A stretch of DNA of 64,000 bases from Humimonas sp964465015 (GTDB lineage Bacteria; Gemmatimonadota; Gemmatimonadetes; Palauibacterales; Palauibacteraceae). The notes beneath the pieces are model-generated. The model was not told where the DNA came from. It was given only the letters and a program-made list of their open reading frames with translations, and ran no database searches. The DNA is taken from NCBI GenBank assembly GCA_964465015.1, contig CAYXHP010000022.1, positions 1 through 64,000 on the forward strand, read 5' to 3'. The position numbers and the translations under genes were made by a program. Positions 16,942 through 26,368 of this stretch are shown here, piece after piece. Position 1 is the stretch's first letter, and each line of letters starts with the position of its first letter.

Positions 16942-18519
16942 GTGGTCGCCGCGGGTGCTCCCAGGGTCCTGGTGCTCGGACTCGATTTGGGCGATGGTCG
17001 CCTCCTGCGAGAGTGGGCCGCGCGCGGAGATCTTCCACATCTGGCGGGCTTGCTCGACGAGGGGTCGGCCGGGGAGCTCTCCACCACGGCAGAGCTGCTG
17101 CATGTCTCGGCGTGGCCGACGCTGTATACGGGGGCGGATCCGGGGGTGCACGGCGTCTACTACACCTTCCAGGCCAGTCCCGGGCTGCAGGGCTACCGGC
17201 GATTCGGGGCCGACCAGTACGGCGTTCCGACGGTGTGGAGTCTGCTGGGCCGGGGCGGAGTCCGGAGCACGGTCCTGGATGCTCCCTACACGCATCCCGA
17301 AGCGGCTCCGGGCGTCGCACAGATTCTCGACTGGGGGACCTGGGCACGTTACTGGAAGCCCGACTCGGTGCCGCCATCGATGCTTCGGAGGCTGCGTCGG
17401 AAGGTCGGGGACTACCCGCTGGGCCTGGAGGCACACGACCAGGGTCTCGCCGCCCTGGATCCCGATTTGCTCCAGCCACGGTTGCTCGAGAGCGTGGGTG
17501 CCAAGACGGACGCGATCCTGTGGCTCATGGACGCCGAGCCCTGGGACCTCTTCTTCACGGTCTACGGGGAGACGCACCTGGGCGGGCACTACCTGTGGCG
17601 ACCGGCCCAGGACCGCGAGAAGGACGATCGTGATCTGCGGCTCCTCGGAGAGCTCTATCGGGCGCTGGACACGGGGATCGGCAGGATTCTCGCGGCCCTC
17701 CCCGAGGAGACGACGGTCTTCCTGGTCAGCGGTGACGCCGTCGCGCCCAACCACTCCGGCTGGCACCTGCTGCCGGACGTGCTGCGGCGTCTCGGCCACC
17801 TCGCGGAGCCCCAGGAGGGCTCGGCATCGGACGAGGACGCCGCTCCGCAGGAGGAAAAGGCCGGCCGCACGAGCCTGGATCCCGTGCGCATGCTTCGGGA
17901 CCTCCTGCCGAAGGACTTTCGAAAGTCGCTGGCACGCCGTCTGCCCACCCGGCTCCGGGACACGCTCGCGCGTCGCGTCGACACGGCGAACATTGACTGG
18001 AGCCGGACGAGGGCCTTCACGCTTCCCACGGACCTCGAGGGCTGCATCCGGGTGAATCTGCGGGGGCGGGAGCCTCAGGGAGTGGTGGAGCCCGGCGAAT
18101 ACGATGCCCTGTGCGACGAGATCACGGAGGAGCTCCGGGAGCTGGTGAATCCCGCGACCGGGCGGCCTGCGGTCGCCGACGTGGTGCGGTCGCGAGACCG
18201 GCTGGAGGGCCCCCGGTGCGACCGGCTACCGGACCTGGTGGTCCTGTGGTCGATGGAAGCCCCGATCGAGAGCCTGCGCTCTCCCCGCATCGGTGTCGTG
18301 TCCGCTCCGTCCCCCGACGCGAGGCCGGGAACGCACGCACCGCCCGGCTTCCTCCTCGTCCGGGGCCCCGGAGTGCCGCGAGGCGGCCTTCCAGAGGGGG
18401 CCCACGTGCGGGATCTTGCACCCACGCTCCTGTCCCTGTACGGGGTGGAGAGGCCGGACTACATGAGAGGCTCGAGCCTTCTGGATCGCGCCCTCACGCG
18501 AGCGACAGAGGAGAGGTGA
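16942..18519 (+). CDS. Alkaline-phosphatase-superfamily phosphodiesterase-like protein (copy 1)
   Basis: A 525-residue protein related to type I phosphodiesterase/nucleotide pyrophosphatases. It shows LVLGLDLGDGRLL (first metal Asp region), HVSAWPTLYTGADPGVHGVY (nucleophile loop and HG), TVYGETHLGGHYLW (metal His region) and VSGDAVAPNHSG. In the last motif the usual SDHG is changed to SGDA. There is no signal peptide, so it is predicted cytoplasmic. A clear paralog lies at 19595, separated only by a Gfo/Idh gene. Substrate unknown; the altered metal motif leaves activity uncertain. Confidence 0.8.
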   Translation: MVAAGAPRVLVLGLDLGDGRLLREWAARGDLPHLAGLLDEGSAGELSTTAELLHVSAWPTLYTGADPGVHGVYYTFQASPGLQGYRRFGADQYGVPTVWSLLGRGGVRSTVLDAPYTHPEAAPGVAQILDWGTWARYWKPDSVPPSMLRRLRRKVGDYPLGLEAHDQGLAALDPDLLQPRLLESVGAKTDAILWLMDAEPWDLFFTVYGETHLGGHYLWRPAQDREKDDRDLRLLGELYRALDTGIGRILAALPEETTVFLVSGDAVAPNHSGWHLLPDVLRRLGHLAEPQEGSASDEDAAPQEEKAGRTSLDPVRMLRDLLPKDFRKSLARRLPTRLRDTLARRVDTANIDWSRTRAFTLPTDLEGCIRVNLRGREPQGVVEPGEYDALCDEITEELRELVNPATGRPAVADVVRSRDRLEGPRCDRLPDLVVLWSMEAPIESLRSPRIGVVSAPSPDARPGTHAPPGFLLVRGPGVPRGGLPEGAHVRDLAPTLLSLYGVERPDYMRGSSLLDRALTRATEER

Positions 18520-18520
18520 C

Positions 18521-19591
18521 GTGGCCGTTCGAATCCTGCAGGTAGGTGCCGGAATCCGCGGAAAGCACTGGGCGGGCTTCGTCGACGACCACCCGGACTT
18601 CACGTGCGTGGGCTTCGTGGACCCGGACGCGGCGGCCCTGGAGGCTTTGCGGGAGCGGTTCCCCGCCGAGGGGAAGGTCTTCCTGCGGGACCTCGATGAG
18701 GCGCTGGCTTCCACGGAGGCGGATGCCGCGCTCATCGTATCGCCGTCGGCCCTCCACGCGGACCACAGCTGCCAGGCCCTGGAGGCCGGACTCACGGTGA
18801 TGGTGGAGAAGCCGCTGGCGACCTCGATCGAGGAGGCCGAGCGCGTGCTGGCCACGGCGCGCGGCACCGGCCGCACGGTCATGGTGGCCGAGAACTACCG
18901 CTATTGGCCCTCCGAGCGCACCGTGCGCCAGCTGGTGGCCGAGGGCAGAATCGGCCGGATCGACTCCGCGACCCTCGTCGACCGCCGACACATGCCCAGC
19001 CACACGGAAGGCCCCTGGCTGGCCAGGATCGAGTATCCGCAGCTCCAGGAGATCGCGGTCCACCACTTCGACAGCCTGCGCGCGTTCTTCTCACGGGCGC
19101 CGTCCAGCCTGTCGGCGCATGTGTGGAATCCGGCGTGGAGCGATTACTCGCATGGGGCCGTGAGTCAGGTGCACCTGGATCTGGAGGGTGTGCGGGTCGA
19201 GTACCTGGGCACGCTCAGCTCGCACCGGTTCAGCTTCGACCTCCGGGTGGAGGGCGAGGGAGGATCGATCTGGACGAACCGCAAGTACGTGGCGTGGCGT
19301 CCGGCCGGGAGTCGGTTCTTCCGGCCCGTCCGCCGGGTGGACGTGCCGCCCGGCGACGAGGCGTCCTACCCGAAGGGAGGGACCACCTCGCTCCTCAACG
19401 CGCTACGGGACGCGGTGGTGGACGGGACGGAGCCCGAGACGAGCGGTAGCGACAACATCTGGAACGTGGCCATGATCGAAGCGGCCAAGCGCTCGGACCG
19501 TGAGGGTCGCACGGTGTCCATCGAAGAAGTGTGGCCCGGGGCGCCCTCGCACGTCGAGGCCGGGCGGACGCCCGCCACGCCCGGGAGCTGA
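18521..19591 (+). CDS. Gfo/Idh/MocA-family oxidoreductase
   Basis: A 356-residue NAD(P)-dependent sugar oxidoreductase. The Rossmann motif is ILQVGAGIRGKHW and the family motif VEKPLATSIEEAE supplies the conserved EKP. A C-terminal alpha/beta substrate domain includes EIAVHHFDSLR. It probably oxidises or reduces a nucleotide sugar or cyclitol. GAGAGGTGAC directly precedes GTG 18521. It is sandwiched between two phosphodiesterase-like paralogs, suggesting a shared three-gene function. Confidence 0.88.
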   Translation: MAVRILQVGAGIRGKHWAGFVDDHPDFTCVGFVDPDAAALEALRERFPAEGKVFLRDLDEALASTEADAALIVSPSALHADHSCQALEAGLTVMVEKPLATSIEEAERVLATARGTGRTVMVAENYRYWPSERTVRQLVAEGRIGRIDSATLVDRRHMPSHTEGPWLARIEYPQLQEIAVHHFDSLRAFFSRAPSSLSAHVWNPAWSDYSHGAVSQVHLDLEGVRVEYLGTLSSHRFSFDLRVEGEGGSIWTNRKYVAWRPAGSRFFRPVRRVDVPPGDEASYPKGGTTSLLNALRDAVVDGTEPETSGSDNIWNVAMIEAAKRSDREGRTVSIEEVWPGAPSHVEAGRTPATPGS

Positions 19592-19594
19592 GCT

Positions 19595-21205
19595 GTGCCA
19601 CGTGTCCTCCTCCTCGGCCTCGATTCGGCCGATGCAGAGCTCGTCGAGCGCTGGTGCGACGCGGGGGATCTTCCGCATCTGTCCGCCCTGCGTCGTGACG
19701 GCGTGTGGGGCCGACTGGGTACGACCGCCGACACCATGCACGTGTCCGCCTGGCCGACCCTCTACACCGGAGCCTCGCCGGGTCAGCACGGCATGTACCA
19801 CGCCTACCAGGTCGAGTCCCACGTGCAGGGGGTCCACCGGACGCGCCCCGAGGAGTGTGCCCTCCCGCCATTCTGGAAGTTCCTCGATGACGCGGGTCGG
19901 CGGTGCGTCGTCTTCGACGCCTTCATGGACTACCGCCTGCCGGACTTCGGCGGACGCCAGATCCTGGAGTATGGCACCTGGACCTGGTTCGGAAAACCGT
20001 CGTCCACACCGCGGCGCTTGCGCAAGGAGCTCATCCGGAGCGTCGGTCCCTACCCTGCCCCCGAGCACCTGCACGTCCTGAGCGTTCCGGATCCCCGCGC
20101 TTTCCGAGACCAGCTCGTGGCAGGTGCGGAAGCCAAGGCCAGGGCGACGCGGTGGCTGCTCGGTCGGTCGGACTGGGACATGGCGTTCGTGACCTTCGGT
20201 GAGCCGCACGGCGGGGGACACTACCTATGGCACACGGGTGATTCGGACCACCCGGCCTCGCACGACTACGACATCTCCCCGGCGCCCGAGGCCCTGAGGG
20301 ACGTCTACCGGGCGGTGGACGCGGCCATCGGGTCCATCCTGGAGTCCGTGGACGATTCCGTGACGGTCGCCGTGTTCTCGGGTGACGGCATGGGTCCCAA
20401 TTACTCGGCCTGTCATCTCATGCCGGAGTTTCTGCGGCGGAAGGGCTGGCTGGTGGACTCGGGGGGCTCGAACCCGGACGGGGAGCCCTCCGTGGCGGCG
20501 AAGAAGGGCCTCCTGTCCCGCGTGCGGGAGATGATTCCCATGGAGTTCCGGCAGATGGTTTCTCGCTGCATTCCGCGGAGTCTCCACTACAGCATGAGCA
20601 TGAAGTGGGTGAACGATGGCATCGACTGGGATCGTTCACGGGTCTTCTGTATCCCGAACGCCAACGAAGGCTACTTTCGACTCAATCTCCGCGCTCGCGA
20701 GCCACGGGGTATCGTCGAGCAAGGGGCCGAGATGGCCGGGATTCTCGAGGAGCTGTCGGATGAGCTGGGGTCCCTGGTGAATCCGGACAGGGGAGCACGC
20801 GCGGTGGACGCCGTGGTGCGGGCGGACGATCGCTTCCCGGGCAGGGCGCGAGACCGCCTGCCGGACGTGATCGCCTGCTGGGATCCGAGCGCTCGCATTC
20901 TGGACCGGATCGAGGCCGCGCATTGGGGTCTGGTCGAGGGCCAGGCCGGGTACAGGACCGCCCCCTATTACACGGGCAACCACCGGCCCAATGCCTTCGT
21001 CATCGCCCGAGGTCCCGGTATCACGCCGGGCGCGCGGCTCCGGGGCCACCACATCCGGGACCTGGCACCGACGATCCTGGCCCTGCTCGGTGTGGATCCA
21101 CCCGCGCACTTCGAAGGTCGTGCGGTCGCGGAGATTTGTGGAACGGGCAGCCCCGAAGTCGGTGCCCTGAGCCCGAACGCGAGCGGTCATCCATGTGCGG
21201 AGTAG
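19595..21205 (+). CDS. Alkaline-phosphatase-superfamily phosphodiesterase-like protein (copy 2)
   Basis: A 536-residue paralog of the protein at 16942. Matching landmarks are LLLGLDSADAELVERW, HVSAWPTLYTGASPGQHGMY, TFGEPHGGGHYLWH and FSGDGMGPNYSACHLMPEFL. The SDHG metal motif is again altered, here to SGDG. A C-terminal block with LRGHHIRDLAPTILALLGV is typical of the superfamily. No signal peptide is present. Conservation of the same change in both copies suggests a distinct subfamily and not random decay. It overlaps the asparagine synthetase gene by 13 bases. Confidence 0.8.
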   Translation: MPRVLLLGLDSADAELVERWCDAGDLPHLSALRRDGVWGRLGTTADTMHVSAWPTLYTGASPGQHGMYHAYQVESHVQGVHRTRPEECALPPFWKFLDDAGRRCVVFDAFMDYRLPDFGGRQILEYGTWTWFGKPSSTPRRLRKELIRSVGPYPAPEHLHVLSVPDPRAFRDQLVAGAEAKARATRWLLGRSDWDMAFVTFGEPHGGGHYLWHTGDSDHPASHDYDISPAPEALRDVYRAVDAAIGSILESVDDSVTVAVFSGDGMGPNYSACHLMPEFLRRKGWLVDSGGSNPDGEPSVAAKKGLLSRVREMIPMEFRQMVSRCIPRSLHYSMSMKWVNDGIDWDRSRVFCIPNANEGYFRLNLRAREPRGIVEQGAEMAGILEELSDELGSLVNPDRGARAVDAVVRADDRFPGRARDRLPDVIACWDPSARILDRIEAAHWGLVEGQAGYRTAPYYTGNHRPNAFVIARGPGITPGARLRGHHIRDLAPTILALLGVDPPAHFEGRAVAEICGTGSPEVGALSPNASGHPCAE

Positions 21206-23124
21206 CCGGACTCGCCTGCCTCCGCTCGGACTGCTCCCGGGCCCACGAAGTGGTCGTGGGCGCCCTGTGTGACCGGCAGGCGCATCGAGGGCCCGACGAC
21301 CAGGGCGTCGTCGTTCTCGACGACGTGTGCCTGGGATCCCGACGCCTGAGCATCCTCGACGTCTCGGCGGCCGGCCACATGCCGATGTCGGACCCGACCG
21401 GCCGCTGGTGGGTGGTCCACAACGGGGAGATCTACAACTTCCGGGATATCCGGCGCGAGTTGGAAGGCGAGGGCCACGTCTTCGTTTCCGAATCGGATAC
21501 GGAGGTGATCCTCCACGCCTTCATGGAATGGGGCACGGACGCCTTCCAGCGCTTCGTCGGGATGTTCGCCACCGCCCTGTACGACCGGAACACCCGGTCC
21601 CTGACGCTGGTCCGGGACCGATACGGCATCAAGCCGCTCTACTACGTCGAGGTCGGCGGTCATCTCCTGTTCTCGTCGGAGCTGAAGGCCCTGCTGGACC
21701 GAAGTGCCCCGGCGAGGGTGGATCGCCAGAAGCTCACCGAGTGGCTCCTGTACCGGAACGTGGATGCGCTCACGCCCGAGACGCTCGTGGAGGGCGTTCG
21801 CTCCGTCATGCCCGGACAGATCCTCCAGGTCCGGGGCGGGGAGATCATCGAGAGCACCTTCTACCAGCCACTCTCGTTCGTGGACGAGACCGTCTATCGC
21901 GAGCAGAGGACGGCGGGCTCCGCCGAGCTGGTGGAGCGGGTCGAAGGGACCCTCCGGGAAGCGGTCCGCTCACGACTCGTGAGCGATGTCCCGGTGGGCA
22001 CGCTGTGCAGTGGCGGCCTCGACTCGAGCCTGGTCACGGCGCTGGCCGCCGAGTTCACGACGCAGATCACGGCGTTCCACGTCTCCGTCGCCGAGGCCCC
22101 CAACCTCGATGAGCGGAGGTTCGCCGAGCGGCTCACCCGGAATCTGGGCATCGAGCTGGTCTCCCACGACCTCACCGCCGCCTCCTTCCGGGCCACGCTG
22201 CCCCGGGCGGTCTACCATTCGGACCTGCCGCTGACACACCCCAACTCGGTCGCCTATCTACAGATCAGTGAGGTGGCGAGAGCCCACGGAGTGATCGTCC
22301 TGCAGTCCGGGGAAGGGGCCGACGAGCTGTTCGGGGGCTACAGCTGGAGCTACCGCAGGCTCCGGACGCTGCAACGGCTGCGAGGATTGCTGCGCCTGGT
22401 GCCGGGTTCCATGGTGGACCGATTCATCCTGTTGGCCTACTCCATGGCCGGACTCCCGGCCACCACGCACAAGTTCCGTGAGGTCCTGCCTGCGACGGTG
22501 GCGGCGATCGACCGGTTCGCCCGGGAGGACTGGGCGGCCCGGTGCGAGGAAGCCTACGGGTTCGTGGACGACGCCATGGATCGTCGCCTGCTGGGACGGA
22601 TGCTCGCCGACCTGAGCGACTTCCTGGCTCCCCTCCTCCGTCGCCTGGACCGGATGACGATGGCGGCCTCGGTGGAGTCCCGCGTGCCCTTCCTGGATCA
22701 CCGGCTGGTGCACCAGGCGATCAACCTCCCGCTGTCCTACCGGATCGGGGCCCGGGCCGACAAGTGGCTCCTGAAGAGGGTGGCGGACACGCACCTCCCG
22801 CGCAGCAACGTGTGGCGGAAGAAGATGGGATTCCCGCTCCCGCTCGGCGACTTCATCGGTCCACTCGCCATCCTGGAGGCTTTCACGGATGGGTTCTGCG
22901 AGCGCATCCTCGGCTACGCGCGCAGCGCCCTCGAGGACCGGGTGACGCGTTGGGCAGAAGATCCCTTCGCCTTCTTCGGACTGCTGACCCTGGAGATGTG
23001 GGGCCGGATGTTCGTGATGGGCGAGGAGCTCGGAGAGGTGGAGTTCCGCTTCGGTGTCGAGGCCGGGGCCGGCGACCGAGTCGAGGTCGCGGATACCCGT
23101 AGTCGCGCGGTCGGCACGGGATGA
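21193..23124 (+). CDS. Asparagine synthetase (glutamine-hydrolysing), AsnB-like
   Basis: A 643-residue two-domain amidotransferase. The N-terminal glutaminase begins MCGVAGLACL, so the catalytic Cys2 is present, with RGPDDQG and NGEIYN. The synthetase domain has the PP-loop CSGGLDSSLV and GEGADELFGGY. Members in polysaccharide loci often amidate uronic acids or amino-sugar derivatives instead of making free asparagine; that is inference. ATG 21193 is the only start that places Cys at position 2. Confidence 0.92.
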   Translation: MCGVAGLACLRSDCSRAHEVVVGALCDRQAHRGPDDQGVVVLDDVCLGSRRLSILDVSAAGHMPMSDPTGRWWVVHNGEIYNFRDIRRELEGEGHVFVSESDTEVILHAFMEWGTDAFQRFVGMFATALYDRNTRSLTLVRDRYGIKPLYYVEVGGHLLFSSELKALLDRSAPARVDRQKLTEWLLYRNVDALTPETLVEGVRSVMPGQILQVRGGEIIESTFYQPLSFVDETVYREQRTAGSAELVERVEGTLREAVRSRLVSDVPVGTLCSGGLDSSLVTALAAEFTTQITAFHVSVAEAPNLDERRFAERLTRNLGIELVSHDLTAASFRATLPRAVYHSDLPLTHPNSVAYLQISEVARAHGVIVLQSGEGADELFGGYSWSYRRLRTLQRLRGLLRLVPGSMVDRFILLAYSMAGLPATTHKFREVLPATVAAIDRFAREDWAARCEEAYGFVDDAMDRRLLGRMLADLSDFLAPLLRRLDRMTMAASVESRVPFLDHRLVHQAINLPLSYRIGARADKWLLKRVADTHLPRSNVWRKKMGFPLPLGDFIGPLAILEAFTDGFCERILGYARSALEDRVTRWAEDPFAFFGLLTLEMWGRMFVMGEELGEVEFRFGVEAGAGDRVEVADTRSRAVGTG

Positions 23125-23200
23125 GACCGTCTCGGTCGCCGCTCGTGGCCGGAGGGCGTCCGGCCCGCGTGCTCACCGCCCCTCGCCGGAGAGATCCCTG

Positions 23201-24328
23201 ATGCGGATCGGCATCACCATGCTGAGCCACGATCCGACGTGGGGGGGCATAGGGGTCTACACGAGACAGGTCGTGAGGAACCTGCTCGCGGTCGACCCGG
23301 ACGACGAGTACGTACTGATCTACCCGCAATTCGGGCATTCGCGCGAGCACATGGGTGAGTACGAGGCCGCGCACGAGAACGTCACCGAGGTGGAGACGCG
23401 GCGCTCGCTCCACTGGACGACGTACTGGGACCAGGTCGTCGTGCCGGGGGTCGCCCGGGCCCACGAGGTGGACCTGCTGTTCAATCCGTTCTGGTCCGTG
23501 CCGGTCTTCGCCGATTACAAGACGGTGATGACGGTGCATGGAATCGATTCGCACGTGGTGCCCGAATCGCTGAGCCCGCGCGATCGCTTCGAATGGGCAC
23601 TCCACGCCCGCCTCTGGGTGCACCGCGCCGATGCCGTGATCTCGATCTCCGACATGATGACGCGGGACCTGGTCCGTTTCGATCATCTGCCGGTGGAGCG
23701 CATTCGGAGGATCTATCATGGCTGCGGCGAGCATTTTAGACCGATCCGGGAGCGCGAGCTCCTCGAGGCGGCGCGTCGGCGATTTCGGTTGCCCGAGCGC
23801 TTCATCCTCTTCGTCGGACGCCTGTTTCCGCAGAAGAACTTCCAGAACCTCCTGCGTGCCTTCCACGCCATTTCGGATCGGGTCCCGCACGCGCTCGTCG
23901 TGGTCGGCCAGCCGCGCTGGAAGTACGGTGACGACCTGCGGCTGGTACAGGAGTTGGGTCTGAAGCAACGGGTGCACCTCATGGACCACGTGGCGAACGA
24001 GGACCTGCCCGCGCTCTACAGTCTGGCCGATTGTTTCGCTTTCCCCTCGCTCTACGAGGCGTTCGGTCTCGTGGGAGTGGAAGCCATGGCATGCGGATGT
24101 CCGGTGGCCGCCGCGCGCGCCGGCGCCCTTCCGGAGGTCCTCGGCGATGCGGCCGTGTTCTACGATCCCCAGGACGTGGACGAGATGGCCGAAAGGCTGC
24201 TGACGGTGCTGTGCGACGAGTCCGAGCGGTCGCGGTGCATCCAGCGTGGTCTGGAGCGAGCCCGGGAGTTCACCTGGCGCCGGACGGCGACCGAGACCCT
24301 GCGGCTCTTTCGGGAGCTGGCCGGATGA
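23201..24328 (+). CDS. Family 4 glycosyltransferase (mannosyltransferase-like)
   Basis: A 375-residue GT-B enzyme with DPTWGGIGVYTRQVVRNLL at the acceptor side. The donor side has FILFVGRLFPQKNFQNLLRA and the EX7E-type block PSLYEAFGLVGVEAMACGCP. The start has GGAGAGA about 9 bases upstream. Its stop overlaps the SGNH gene start by ATGA. Confidence 0.9.
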   Translation: MRIGITMLSHDPTWGGIGVYTRQVVRNLLAVDPDDEYVLIYPQFGHSREHMGEYEAAHENVTEVETRRSLHWTTYWDQVVVPGVARAHEVDLLFNPFWSVPVFADYKTVMTVHGIDSHVVPESLSPRDRFEWALHARLWVHRADAVISISDMMTRDLVRFDHLPVERIRRIYHGCGEHFRPIRERELLEAARRRFRLPERFILFVGRLFPQKNFQNLLRAFHAISDRVPHALVVVGQPRWKYGDDLRLVQELGLKQRVHLMDHVANEDLPALYSLADCFAFPSLYEAFGLVGVEAMACGCPVAAARAGALPEVLGDAAVFYDPQDVDEMAERLLTVLCDESERSRCIQRGLERAREFTWRRTATETLRLFRELAG

Positions 24329-25614
24329 AGCGCTCGTTGGGATTCCGGGACTATGTCTGGCTCGGTCTGACCGTGCTCGCGCTCCTCGCAGCGGCCGGAG
24401 AGATCACTCTCCGCCTGGTACCGAGCCTCAGCCCGATCGCCGACGCGGAAAGCCGCATGCGTCGCCTACGTCCGGACCGAACGCCGATCTCGCGCAGAAT
24501 CAAGAGGCAGCTGGTCGCGGCTCCCGCACGGTACAGGGAGGATCCGTACCTGGGCGCTGTACTGGCTCCGTCGGAGCACGACACTTACCGCACCCCGGAT
24601 TTCGACTGGTCATGGGGCACTGACAGTCTCGGATTCGTCAACCACGAGCCCTGGCCCGAGCACCCGGACGCCGTGGTGCTGGGCAGCTCCCTGGTGATGG
24701 CTCCAGGCGTCGGAATGGACGGGCGGTTCTCAACGGTCCTGGAGCGCCGTTTCGGTCGCGCCATACTGAACCTGGGGTCCCCGGGGGCCGGTACCGAAAT
24801 GGAGGATCGGATCGAGCAGAAGTTCGCCGAGCCGCTACGGCCGCCGCTGGTGATCGATGCCCTCTGGTTGGCGAGCGACATCGACAACACGCTCGAGTTC
24901 CACGACTGGCTGAAGGAAGAGCCAGGTGAGGCGTTCACCCCGTATCGCATGAGCTACTGGAACTCGCACTCAGCCGCTACGCCGCCTGCCCGGTTGGCGC
25001 GCCTGCTCGACCATTCTGCGCTGTGGAGAGCCGTCCACCTGTCCGTGAAGGCGCTCGCGATCCGACAGCACATCCGGGAGGCGGTACTGCTCCCGCATGG
25101 CGACACGATCTTCCTGTCGGTCCGGGTGCAGCATCGCCTGGCCCTGGGCCTCGACCGCGGCCCCGAGCCCGACATGAAGGACATCTTCCTGGAGCCGCTC
25201 CAGCGAATGCAGCGGCGGATCGAGGCCAGGGGCGGCCGCTTCCTGGTCGTCCTGCTGCCCAGCAAGGAGGCCATCTACGGGGCGGCGGCGTACCCGGCCG
25301 TCATGCGAGCTCTCCGGCAGACTCGCCAGGGCCTGGCCCGCAGGGGCATCCAGTACCTGGACCTCACCGATGTATTCCGGGCGGCAGGTCGGGAGCCATC
25401 CCCATACTATCCGCTGGACATCCACTACACGCGCCTCGGCAACCAGCTCATCGCCGACGCGATCGCCGACTGGATCGTGGCGAACCGGGCATTCGGTGTG
25501 CCGGCCCCGGCCCACGGCAAGTCTGCGCCTCCGTCCACCTCTCAGGCAGGACGGACCACCCGGGGGACCGCGGCTTCCGTCACGCTGAGGAGGCCTCGAA
25601 CCGAGGGGCGCTGA
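24325..25614 (+). CDS. Membrane-anchored SGNH/GDSL-like protein (copy 2)
   Basis: A 429-residue protein with one N-terminal helix (VWLGLTVLALLAAAGEITL) and a periplasmic SGNH-like domain. Block I is VVLGSSLVMAPGVGMDGRFS, in which GDS becomes GSS, and the C-terminal block is LDIHYTRLGNQL. Segments shared with the protein at 10765 (NLGSPGAGTE, LWLASDIDNTLEFHDWL, LLPSKEAIYGA) show close paralogy. It is a candidate polysaccharide O-acetyl esterase or transferase. The absence of the block I Asp makes activity uncertain. Confidence 0.72.
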   Translation: MKRSLGFRDYVWLGLTVLALLAAAGEITLRLVPSLSPIADAESRMRRLRPDRTPISRRIKRQLVAAPARYREDPYLGAVLAPSEHDTYRTPDFDWSWGTDSLGFVNHEPWPEHPDAVVLGSSLVMAPGVGMDGRFSTVLERRFGRAILNLGSPGAGTEMEDRIEQKFAEPLRPPLVIDALWLASDIDNTLEFHDWLKEEPGEAFTPYRMSYWNSHSAATPPARLARLLDHSALWRAVHLSVKALAIRQHIREAVLLPHGDTIFLSVRVQHRLALGLDRGPEPDMKDIFLEPLQRMQRRIEARGGRFLVVLLPSKEAIYGAAAYPAVMRALRQTRQGLARRGIQYLDLTDVFRAAGREPSPYYPLDIHYTRLGNQLIADAIADWIVANRAFGVPAPAHGKSAPPSTSQAGRTTRGTAASVTLRRPRTEGR

Positions 25615-25708
25615 GGTCGCGGCTCATCTCAACACACGCTATGATGGTATACCCGTGCGAACCGCGCCTGTCGACGGTTCCACCTGTGCAGGAGCGTCGA
25701 GGTCGAGC

Positions 25709-26368
25709 ATGGATAGACGGTTGCGGACGCTCCTCCTCCTGGCGGCATCCGAGAAGTCCTATCTCTCGCGTATGGTGAGGCGCCTCAAACCTCGCGTCAT
25801 CCCGGACGCGGACAAGCGACCGGAAGCCCAGGGTGATGGTCGCTATGCCGACCTCGAGAGCGGAGAAGAGGCTCGCTACGCCTTCGTCGCGGGGTACCTG
25901 AGCCAGGTGGGCGGCGATGGTTCTCCCTCGGTGCTCGACGTGGGTTGCGGTCCCGGTATCCTGCAGCCGTACCTGTCGCGGCACGGGTATGCACGCTACC
26001 TCGGGATAGACTTCGCTCCCAACAACATCGCCGTGGCCAGCCGCCGAGCCGACGAGAACACGAGCTTCGAACTGGCCCGGGCCACGGAGTATGAGCCGCT
26101 CGACACCTTCGATCTCATCGTTTTCAACGAGATGCTGTACTTCCTCGACGATCCCGTCGGCTGCATTCGATCGTACATGCGGCATCTCGAGCCGGGAGGC
26201 CTGGTCGTCACCTCCAATACGATCGATTTCGCGACGCTGGGTCTCGTTCGCGCGCTTCGCACGAGTCTTCCCATCCTGGACGAGACCCTGGTCGTCAACG
26301 CGGCTGGATTCGGCTGGGTGATCCAGGCTGTCGGCGAGCGAAAGGGATCAGTCCTGGAGAGTCGCTGA
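25709..26368 (+). CDS. SAM-dependent methyltransferase (class I)
   Basis: A 219-residue Rossmann-fold methyltransferase. Motif I is VLDVGCGPGILQPYL, followed by YLGIDFAPNNI, FDLIVFNEMLYFLDD and LEPGGLVVTSNT. It probably methylates a sugar or lipid-linked intermediate. ATG 25709, preceded by GAGGTC, is preferred to GTG 25655. The 3' end overlaps the convergent flippase gene by 21 bases. Confidence 0.85.
   Translation: MDRRLRTLLLLAASEKSYLSRMVRRLKPRVIPDADKRPEAQGDGRYADLESGEEARYAFVAGYLSQVGGDGSPSVLDVGCGPGILQPYLSRHGYARYLGIDFAPNNIAVASRRADENTSFELARATEYEPLDTFDLIVFNEMLYFLDDPVGCIRSYMRHLEPGGLVVTSNTIDFATLGLVRALRTSLPILDETLVVNAAGFGWVIQAVGERKGSVLESR

Noticed and set aside
25647..25659. GGTATACCCGTGC before the methyltransferase as a sigma-54 site
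   Set aside because: GG and GC are nine bases apart, not ten, a spacing sigma-54 does not tolerate, although the core resembles the other sites.
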